From NCBI GenBank assembly GCA_900317125.1, contig ONFR01000003.1, positions 229,220 to 293,219 of the forward strand: a DNA stretch of 64,000 bases. Direction: 5' to 3'. A program made the position numbers and the translations under genes. The notes beneath the pieces were generated by a model. It ran no database searches and was not told where the DNA came from. It saw nothing but the letters and a program-made list of their open reading frames with translations. Source of the DNA: an uncultured Bacteroidales bacterium (GTDB lineage Bacteria > Bacteroidota > Bacteroidia > Bacteroidales > P3). How positions within the stretch are numbered: position 1 is the stretch's first letter; each line of letters starts with the position of its first letter. Of the stretch, positions 18,260-27,500 are shown one piece after another.

Positions 18260-18906
18260 ACATTGCAATCATCCTTTCAGGCTGTGGCAACCGCGACGGC
18301 AGCGAGTTGCAGGAAACCCTTTCTCTCTTTTTGGCCATCGACCGTAGGGGCTGGCAATATCAGTGTTTCGCTCCCCAAGGCCAGTACAGCGTGGTGAGCC
18401 ACCTCGACGGCAGCGAGCCCGACGAGCAGCGCGACCTCCTCACCGAGTCTGCCCGCATCGCCCGCGGCGAAATCAAACCGCTCGAGCAGTTCCGTCCCGA
18501 CGCTTTCGACGCCCTGGCTCTTCCCGGTGGCATGGGTGCTGCACGCAACCTCTCCACCTTCGCCTTCGACGGTCCAGCCATGACCGTCCGTCCCGATGTC
18601 GAGAAGGCCATCCTCGACATGTACCGTCTCCACAAACCCATCCTCGCCATGTGCATCGCACCCATGGTGCTGGCCAAAGTGCTGGGTAACGAAGGAGTCG
18701 CCCTCACCCTCGGCATGGAGAACGCTGCCTCCAAGGTGGCTGCCCAACTGGGCGCCGATGTCCAGCATCGTGGCGTCACTGAGGTATGCGTCGATTCCCG
18801 TCACCGCGTCTACACCACCCCCGCCTACATGGTCGGTACCTGCATCAGCGAGATCTTCGCCGGAGCCGAGAACATGATAGCCGCTCTCGAACAGGACTGC
18901 CGCTAA
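18256..18906 (+). CDS. elbB: Glyoxalase-like DJ-1/PfpI family protein ElbB (216 aa)
   Basis: ElbB belongs to the DJ-1/PfpI superfamily and has weak glyoxalase activity in E. coli, where it has been linked to isoprenoid production. The opening MNIAIILSGCGNRDGSELQE, ALPGGMGAARNLS near 88-100, the nucleophile-elbow cysteine C133 in AMCIAP and the ending TPAYMVG are typical of the family. The length is normal. It overlaps the upstream secreted-protein gene by 4 nt and is followed by a clear terminator. Confidence 0.92.
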   Translation: MNIAIILSGCGNRDGSELQETLSLFLAIDRRGWQYQCFAPQGQYSVVSHLDGSEPDEQRDLLTESARIARGEIKPLEQFRPDAFDALALPGGMGAARNLSTFAFDGPAMTVRPDVEKAILDMYRLHKPILAMCIAPMVLAKVLGNEGVALTLGMENAASKVAAQLGADVQHRGVTEVCVDSRHRVYTTPAYMVGTCISEIFAGAENMIAALEQDCR

Positions 18907-18923
18907 CCTCTTGCATGCCAAAA

Positions 18924-18957
18924 AAAGAAGGCCGTACATCACTGTTCGGCCTTCTTT
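18924..18957. terminator. Bidirectional terminator between elbB and the DUF805 gene
   Basis: AAAGAAGGCCG and CGGCCTTCTTT form an 11-bp perfect stem around a 12-nt loop. T-runs follow on both strands (a run of seven on the minus strand), suiting the two convergent genes. Confidence 0.85.
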
Positions 18958-18964
18958 GTTACCA

Positions 18965-19020
18965 TTGAATTGAGAATTGAGAGGGTGTTTTTCTCAATTC
19001 TCAATTCTCAATTCTCAACT
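18965..19020. repeat. Heptamer palindrome (TCTCAAT units)
   Basis: A left arm GAATTGAGAATTGAGA and a right arm TCTCAATTCTCAATTC are perfect complements separated by about 8 nt. The right arm continues with further 7-nt units to 19020. The stop codon of the DUF805 gene (19015-19017) lies inside the array. Confidence 0.8.
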
Positions 19021-19503
19021 CTCTTTGGGATTGGCCCCCCACTTGTTCTCGCCATACTGCGAGTCGGTGAACATCCATACCAAGAAGATGATGCAGATGG
19101 CCAGACTGGCACAATAGAAGAGGATGGTCAGCCCCGTGTTAGTCTCCTGGAACATGCTGCCTATCGAACCTAACAGCGAGCCGCCCAGAAAGAGGAAATA
19201 CCAGAACCCCGACCTGCCGATGTCGTGCAAGCGGCGCACCGTGACGGCTATGCTGGGGATAAGCACCGCAATATAGTACAGCAGGTAGAGATACAGAAAC
19301 GGACTGCCCAGCGTGGCGCGTACCAATTCCATGTCGTCAATCTCCCCGGGGTCGATACCCATCTTCACAATAGGCGCAATCCAACAGACCATCAGGACCA
19401 TCGCAATGATGAAGTTAATGAGCGAGAACCACCAGAACTCACTCCTCCGCGCACGGCTGTTGAAATCCGCGTACTGCTTAAAGCACTTAATAAACCACTT
19501 CAT
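19015..19503 (-). CDS. DUF805 integral membrane protein (162 aa)
   Basis: Inner-membrane protein of the DUF805 family, function unknown. The N-terminal signature WFIKCFKQYADFNSRARRSEFWWF is typical, and VTVRRLHDIGRSGFWYF carries the conserved RRLHD motif between membrane helices. Four hydrophobic segments are visible (about 26-48, 72-92, 105-118 and 128-150). Its TGA stop is formed by the heptamer repeat and its ATG sits 7 nt downstream of an octamer array. Neighbours give no functional hint. Confidence 0.88.
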   Translation of the reverse strand: MKWFIKCFKQYADFNSRARRSEFWWFSLINFIIAMVLMVCWIAPIVKMGIDPGEIDDMELVRATLGSPFLYLYLLYYIAVLIPSIAVTVRRLHDIGRSGFWYFLFLGGSLLGSIGSMFQETNTGLTILFYCASLAICIIFLVWMFTDSQYGENKWGANPKES

Positions 19504-19510
19504 TTTTGAA

Positions 19511-19558
19511 TTCGTTAATTCGTTAATGTGTTAATTCGTTAATCAAGCATTCAAGCAA
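19511..19558. repeat. Octamer array directly upstream of the DUF805 gene start
   Basis: Six 8-mers: TTCGTTAA, TTCGTTAA, TGTGTTAA, TTCGTTAA, TCAAGCAT, TCAAGCAA. In the direction of the minus-strand gene the array ends 7 nt before the ATG, so it forms the leader. Confidence 0.8.
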
Positions 19559-19560
19559 TA

Positions 19561-19578
19561 ATCTCAATTCTCAATTCT
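19561..19578. repeat. Short heptamer array (TCTCAAT x 2.3)
   Basis: Units of TCTCAAT abut the octamer array at 19511-19558 and reach the last codons of pepE (stop at 19571). Both repeat families meet here. Confidence 0.7.
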
Positions 19579-20320
19579 TTAACAGGAAGTTCAGGTTGTC
19601 CTCGAGGGCATACTCCTTGGTGTTCTCCATCTTCGTCTTGAAGACTTTCATCTTGTTGGGCTTGCCAATCAGTTTCAGGTCACCGTTCTCAAGCAGCAGG
19701 GCGGTAGCCTCGCGGATGGCGGCAACGGTAGCCTTCGGGTTCACCATGATATACTCCTTCAGACGGTCGTCGCGGGTCTCGCCGCCGTGCTTCGGGTCGA
19801 AGAAGTCGGTGTAATGCGGATTGATTTGGAACGGCACCAAGCCCATGCAGTCGAACGAGTCCGGCATCACGATAGGCATGTCGTTGGTGGTGCACAGCGT
19901 CGGACCGGCCACATTACTGCCTGCGCTCCAGCCCATGTAGGGCATACCGTCGAAAGCACGCTGGCGGATGGCCTGCATCAAGCCAGTGCGCTGCAGCTGG
20001 CGCACCAGGTGGAACGTGTTGCCGCCGCCCACAGCCACGCAGTCGGTGTCGTACACAGCGTTGATGGGCAACGCCTTGTGGTGAACGCTCGTTAGCTTCA
20101 CGCCAAACTCGGCATACACCTTGGCCACCTTGGCCTCGTAGGCGTCGTAGCTCTTCGTCAGCCCGCCCTCGGCCAGGCTCACGCCGGCATAAGGCACAAA
20201 GAGTACCTTTTTCACATTGTGCCGACGGCAGAAGTCGGCAATCATGTCCTTGCACCATCCCAGATAAGCCTCGCCCCGCATGGTGCTGTTGCTAATAAGA
20301 AGAAGATTACGTTTATCCAT
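19571..20320 (-). CDS. pepE: Dipeptidase E (alpha-aspartyl dipeptidase), S51 family (249 aa)
   Basis: Cytosolic serine peptidase that hydrolyses dipeptides with N-terminal aspartate. The nucleophile is S132 in GWSAGSN. The family's other catalytic positions fit D147 (NDMP) or a nearby Asp and H169 (INPHYTD). The motif VGGGNTFHLV near 97-106 is also conserved. The length is slightly above the 229-240 aa usual in the family because of the C-terminal tail KMKVFKTKMENTKEYALEDN. It stands alone on the minus strand, with 91 A/T-rich bases separating it from the restriction-modification genes. Confidence 0.92.
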   Translation of the reverse strand: MDKRNLLLISNSTMRGEAYLGWCKDMIADFCRRHNVKKVLFVPYAGVSLAEGGLTKSYDAYEAKVAKVYAEFGVKLTSVHHKALPINAVYDTDCVAVGGGNTFHLVRQLQRTGLMQAIRQRAFDGMPYMGWSAGSNVAGPTLCTTNDMPIVMPDSFDCMGLVPFQINPHYTDFFDPKHGGETRDDRLKEYIMVNPKATVAAIREATALLLENGDLKLIGKPNKMKVFKTKMENTKEYALEDNLNFLLKN

Positions 20321-20411
20321 GGTATTTTATTGTTGATATGTTTGTCTTATAAAGAATTGGAACATGTGCATTCCAAATTCTAAAATAAAAAATGGGTTAT
20401 GTGAAAAATAA

Positions 20412-21329
20412 TTATGCTATCTCTTCAAATAACTCCAATTGCCTAATTGATTTAATTTGTTGCTTTTCTTGAAGGTCGAAATTGAATACCAATGCTTCTA
20501 CTACGGAATGTCGGTTTTCAATATTGCCGCCATTATGGTAGAAATGGTCTTTGGTAGTGATGTTAAATTGCCCCCAGTAACGTTGAATCATTTCGTTGGA
20601 TCGATAGTCGTTATGATGCCATGTGGAGAGAATGAATTTTGCGGGAGTGCGTGATAATGCCTCAAATAATTCGACTTCATTTTGTTCTGTCCAGCCATTG
20701 TAGTAATCCACATAGCGTCCAAAGTAGGGTGGGTCGCAATATATTATATCGCCTGGTTTGGCGCGTTCAATGGTTTGAATGAAATCCACGTTGTTGAATT
20801 CCCATTCTTTTTGGCGGATTATGTGAGCGATATGATGGATTTGATTGCATATTTTAGTAATATATGCAGGTGCAAAACGGTCTGGTTTTTTGCAGAAAGG
20901 AATATTCCAGTCACCATGACGATTGAATCGCATCATGCCATTAAATCCTGCACGAGAGAGGAAAATGAAATCGTATGGACTGTGTTCGAAGTTAAAGCGG
21001 TCACGAATAAAGCGGAAATATGCGTATCCGTTTTCTTCGGATTCAGATAGTTTCCGACTTGCTTCTGATAGATATGCTCGCATAGTGTCAGGGGTGATCT
21101 CACCACGCTGAATCCCTTGGTAGAAATTGATGATATGAGGATTGGAGTCTCCTACGATATGTGTTCCATGCATAGGAGAGTTAAAACCGACTACACCAGT
21201 ACCGAAGAATGGCTCAATCCAACGGGCGTTGAAATCTACCCCTGCAGAAAGAACCAAGTCATTAATCCAAGGTACCAGTTTGGTTTTGATACCCTGAGAT
21301 TTAATGGGAGGAACAATGACAGTTGGCAT
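20412..21329 (-). CDS. EcoRV-type adenine-N6 DNA methyltransferase (305 aa)
   Basis: Class D12 (alpha) adenine methyltransferase. The N-terminus VPPIKSQGIKTKLVPWI closely matches my recollection of M.EcoRV. Other motifs are the SAM-binding EPFFGTGVVGFN at 39-50 and the catalytic DPPY at 199-202, followed by FGRYVDYYNGW. STWHHNDYR and KDHFYHNGG are also M.EcoRV-like. By homology it should methylate adenine in GATATC, protecting the host from the adjacent nuclease. It starts 4 nt after the nuclease stop codon, so the two are co-transcribed, nuclease first. It is more AT-rich than its neighbours, consistent with acquisition by transfer. The target site is inferred from homology. Confidence 0.92.
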   Translation of the reverse strand: MPTVIVPPIKSQGIKTKLVPWINDLVLSAGVDFNARWIEPFFGTGVVGFNSPMHGTHIVGDSNPHIINFYQGIQRGEITPDTMRAYLSEASRKLSESEENGYAYFRFIRDRFNFEHSPYDFIFLSRAGFNGMMRFNRHGDWNIPFCKKPDRFAPAYITKICNQIHHIAHIIRQKEWEFNNVDFIQTIERAKPGDIIYCDPPYFGRYVDYYNGWTEQNEVELFEALSRTPAKFILSTWHHNDYRSNEMIQRYWGQFNITTKDHFYHNGGNIENRHSVVEALVFNFDLQEKQQIKSIRQLELFEEIA

Positions 21330-21333
21330 AGTA

Positions 21334-22143
21334 TTATTTCTTTTGTATTTTTTTGTGTAAGGTTCGATGTCTCCTCAAGTAGTCTTTATATGATGCAAGG
21401 TTGTTGTACTGAGGCTTCCCAATACCCGCTGTTCGTGCATCAGTGGTATTAAAGAAATTCATCCAGTAGTCATCGAAAACATCTTCACCCAATTCGGCAA
21501 AAGGACCTTCTCCATTAACGAGTTTGTCAATTTCAACTATTCCACCAATATTACGTGTATTGCCGCTTCCTGGTCGGTCATTGGCAATTTTCCACTTCGG
21601 TTGTACAAAGAAGATAAACTGTTCAATGACAGATTTGATTATGCTGAGGTCATTTATAGAATAGATGGACTTTTCATTGCTATTGGTGATGCTTTGCTTG
21701 TACAGCATACCTAATACCAGGTGGCATTTATAGTCATTATATGGATGGTCTGTGTTCTTGTTCGTATCGCGGTTGCGAAAGTATCCCCAGTATGAACCAA
21801 GTGTTAGTCCGTTTACTTTTTTGTTATCATCATAGTAGCTTGATTTGAAATCAACGGCAAATAAGTTTCCTTCACTATCTTTGAACGTCAGGTCCGGGTA
21901 ATAGTTCTGAGCTGAAGGTAGTTCGAGTGTGAGGCCATTACGTTTGGCGAACATATCCAAATGAGGAATAAGAATGATTTCAATTATCTTTGATACTACT
22001 TTAGTATCATTGGTAATTGTGTAAACATTCCTATTGATGTCAATAAATCCCTTTACAATCCAATCGTTGTTCTCTGTTTCGAGTAACGATTTGTATGTCG
22101 CCACCTCATTGGTGAGTAGTTTTTGGAAAACTATTGAATCCAT
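21334..22143 (-). CDS. EcoRV-type restriction endonuclease (269 aa)
   Basis: Homologue of the type II enzyme EcoRV, which cuts GATATC bluntly. The catalytic PD-D-x-K core is P83-D84 (YYPDLTF) and D98-F-K100 (FAVDFKSSYY), equivalent to EcoRV D74, D90 and K92 but with two residues fewer between them. Upstream, NDTKVVSKIIEII matches the EcoRV segment SDTKVLSTIFELF. The recognition-loop region LTLGSYWGYFRN and the Q-loop PGSGNTRNIGGI (191-202) also correspond. It is about 25 residues longer than EcoRV at the ends. It lies 40 bp downstream of gyrB on the same strand, with no clear promoter of its own, so read-through from gyrB is possible. Lower GC than its neighbours suggests transfer. Confidence 0.9.
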   Translation of the reverse strand: MDSIVFQKLLTNEVATYKSLLETENNDWIVKGFIDINRNVYTITNDTKVVSKIIEIILIPHLDMFAKRNGLTLELPSAQNYYPDLTFKDSEGNLFAVDFKSSYYDDNKKVNGLTLGSYWGYFRNRDTNKNTDHPYNDYKCHLVLGMLYKQSITNSNEKSIYSINDLSIIKSVIEQFIFFVQPKWKIANDRPGSGNTRNIGGIVEIDKLVNGEGPFAELGEDVFDDYWMNFFNTTDARTAGIGKPQYNNLASYKDYLRRHRTLHKKIQKK

Positions 22144-22183
22144 ATTGTGCTATTTTTGGATTTTGTACGCATGAGTACAAAAT

Positions 22184-24226
<2,043 letters not shown>

Positions 24227-24423
24227 TCGATATGCCGCCCGACGATAAATCTGTCAACTTCAAACATATCAACAAAACAAGTCCCTCGATAAGAGAATGC
24301 AAAGATACGAAAATTTTCCGACATATCGGCCACTCCCCACTCAAAAAACGGCCCTTTTTTCCACCCCCGATGTTAGTAACCTCCCGCCACCCCGCAAACC
24401 ATTTAGCGCCAATGCCCTAAGTT
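24227..24423. other. Upstream part of the gyrB-A2M intergenic region
   Basis: Together with the array and element listed separately, this fills the 370 bases between gyrB and the macroglobulin gene stop. It holds the gyrB -7 element. No gene or RNA is evident. Confidence 0.4.
24300..24307 (-). promoter_or_regulatory. -7 promoter element (TATCTTTG) for gyrB
   Basis: On the minus strand TATCTTTG followed by CATTCTC. No good TTTG lies 19-22 nt upstream. It would give a 135-nt leader that includes the octamer array. Confidence 0.55.
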
Positions 24424-24524
24424 CGTCCAATCCTGCATCGTCATCCGTTCGATACAGCATCGTTGCCCTTTATCATAACGGAAAACGATGCTGCAAATAC
24501 CCTGCAACGATCCAGGATTGAACG
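24424..24524. repeat. 101-nt inverted-terminus element, copy A
   Basis: It begins CGTCCAATCCTGCATCG and ends CAGGATTGAACG, so the ends form an imperfect inverted repeat. An inner perfect 10-bp stem is CAGCATCGTT (24455-24464) with AACGATGCTG (24484-24493). Aligned without gaps to copy B (58518-58618) it is about 69% identical. It lies 3 nt beyond the stop codon of the macroglobulin-like gene. Confidence 0.75.
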
Positions 24525-24527
24525 GCG

Positions 24528-27500
24528 TCACATGGTAATTGACATTTCCGTCGTGGCGGCGCGGAGCAGCGGGTTGCCAAGGTCGGCTGGCGACACGGCC
24601 AGGCATTGCACCGTGGCAGCGGGCAGGTGGAAACGCCCGTGGCGGTCGGTTACTACGGTGTACATCAGCGTGTGGGTGCCGGCGGGAAGTTCTTCGATGT
24701 ATATGTCGAGGCAGTTGACGGGGTCAGTGGGGGAGGCGGCAACAGACCCAAGGTTGGCATCGAGGCTTTTGACCTCTATCCAGTTTCTGTTTTCAGCCGT
24801 AGTGGCGACTACATTGACCTCGCTGTGCGAGGCGAAGCAGGCGGCCATGGGGGCGCGCAGATAGAGGCGGTCCATGGGGCGGCTGAGGGTGAGGGTCAGC
24901 TTAATGGTGAGTTCGCCGATGATCGAGGTGGTGTCGGCTTTGGCCGAGGTGTTGATTATCTCGCGGCTGAGGGTGATAAGGGGCTCGGCTTTCTGCTGCA
25001 AGGGTTGGTCATAGTCCCCAAGCGACGAAAGGGTGGGTTGCCCGGCAGGCAGCAGCTGGCGGGCTACAAGGCGGGCGCGGTGCATGTCGTCCCAATGAGT
25101 GGTGGGGGCTAAGTAGCGTATGCGCTGCCGCACTTGGTCGGCTAAAGCAGTGTCGTGCAGAACCTCTTCGAATATGTCGATGTAGAGGTTTATCTGCATC
25201 GAGTTGTGGTCGAAGTGTTTCCAGCGGCGGCCTAGTTCGGGATGGGCGGGGTCGTAGACGGATGACTGGACGATGTTCTTGGCCATTTGCAGTGCCAAAG
25301 CCGTGTCGCCACTGCGGTAAAGGTAGGGGATGACCCATTGGTCGGGTTTGTTCTTCAGGATGTTGGCATGTAGGCTGTCGCGCATGGCGTAGTAGGCTGT
25401 GTCGAGAGGATATTGGGCAAAGTGGCGGCGAAGGGTTATCCATTGGGCGGCGTTGTTGGTCGTTTTGGGGAAGTGTTTCCAGTATTGGAACATCAGACTG
25501 TCGGTGGTCTCTATCGCCCGCTTGATGTTGAAGGCGGCGGGGATGGTGAAGTGGGGACAGTGTTGTTGCAGTTGCATGATGATGTTGAGGTTGTGTATGG
25601 CGGAGCTTTCGTTGAAGAGGGACTTCTGACCCCGGATGCAGGGCCAGCCGCCGGAGGGCAGTTGGGCGTCGGTGAGCACCTGCACCAGCGAGTCGGCGTT
25701 GGGGCGGTTGAAGACGACGGCATAATACAGTGAGTCGAAGAGATTGTTGATGTTGTCGTTCTTGGCGCGGTCGTAGGGGTAGAACATGCCGCGGAAACGG
25801 CTGGTGAGGGTGCGGTAGTCCTTGGCGACGGAGGGGTAGGCGTTGGCGTGCAGGCGGGGATGGCGCAACAGGCAGAGGGTGGAGGTCTGGGCATCGAGGA
25901 CTATGTCGTTGTGCAGCGGGTCGCCGACGGCAAAGGTGAAGGTGCGGGACTTTGGCGCCAGCGGGAGGAGGGTGCGGGGTGCCTGAATGGGGAATTGCGC
26001 CGTGGTGGCTCCGGCAAGCAGGGTTTCGGCTTCCGGTTTCCCTTTTAGTTTGGCACCGTTGTACATACGGACGGCAAGGCCGTTGGTGGTGGCGCCGTCC
26101 ATGCGGTCGACGCGGAGGGCTATGGCGGTGCTGTCGCCTGCATAGAGGAACGGTGGCACGTTGGGCATGAGCATGATGTCGCGGTAGGTATCGAAGAGGT
26201 TGGCGCGATTGACGAAGGTGCCGTCTCCCGACATGGCAACGAGGCTGAGCCACCAGCGGGCGAGCCGTTGGGGAGCGTTGAAACGTATGTCGACCATGCC
26301 GTTGCGGTCGCTGTGCAGGCGGCCAAACCAGGGACCGTAAGGCGAGAGGTTGTTTCGGATGGTGCCTTGGGGTTGCGAGAGGTTGTCCACTTTGCCCCAA
26401 GACATGTCGGGAATAATTGACGCTGACACACAATGAAGAACATCGTAGCCGTGTGTGCCTACCGAGAGGAGCGCCATGACCCGACGCTGGTCGAGGTAGT
26501 TTACCATCGGCGTACGGGAGTGGTAGCTGTTGGACAGACTCAGGCGGTAGAAAGGTTGCTGTTTTTCTTTGGTCTGATGGCCAATTGTAAGTCTATTGCG
26601 ATTGTCGCTGTACCCACTGCCCATAAACCAGTATCGGGGAGAATAGTGATAGCGGTATGCCTGTTGGGGGTAAAAACTATGTTGGCCATAGTGTTCGAGA
26701 TGGTTGATGGCTTCGTCGAAGGCGGTGAGAGCCATGATGGACCGCACGGGGTTGCCGAGGCTGTCGGTGACACGCAGCCGCCAGTGGACGGGGGCACCGG
26801 CAAAGAGCTTGTGAAGGCGGAAGCCAGAGTCGGCAGGGGTAAGGTTGAGGGCTTCGGGTTCGAGCCATTGCAATTTCAATTGGGGTGCGGGTTGCAGTAT
26901 GTCTACATCGGCCGAGCCGGAAAAGCGTTGCCCTTGGTGGTAGGCAAGGATGGAGATGCATATTCTGTCCGACCATTGCTTCTGGATGGGGAGGGCGATA
27001 TGGGTGAAGCCACGGTTGAGGCGCAGGTGGCGGAGCATGACTATGTTTTCACCGCAGTTGATGAGCAGCATGGCCGAAATTTTCCCGGCTGAGCCCACAC
27101 GCAGGCGCAGGGTGTCGCCCAGGTGGTATTGTTTTTTCTCGGTCGAGGCAAAGAGCGTCAAGCTGTCGAGCGGCATGGGGGCGTTGAAACCGAGGTGCGA
27201 CACTTGCAGGGTGTCGGGGTGCAGGTGAGGATTGGCTGAGGAGAGGATGAGACGCAGGTGCCCGTCGGGCAGCTGGATGGGCGGAAGGAGGCTGGAGAGC
27301 GGCACGAAACTGGATGTGGCGGGGATGGATATTTCGCCCTGCCACACGCGGGAGGGGTTAGTGTGTATGCGTGTTTCTGGTGCAGTGACGTTCTCGATGG
27401 TGAGGAGCGCGGTGGTGGACAATGGACTGTTGTTGAGGCTTTGGCAACTGACATAGATGTCATTGAGGTTGTCGATATAACGTGAGTTATAGTCGCCTGT

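Noticed and set aside
18965..19020. Heptamer and octamer arrays as CRISPR
   Set aside because: Units of 7-8 nt have no 20-40 nt repeats or unique spacers, and no cas genes are present.
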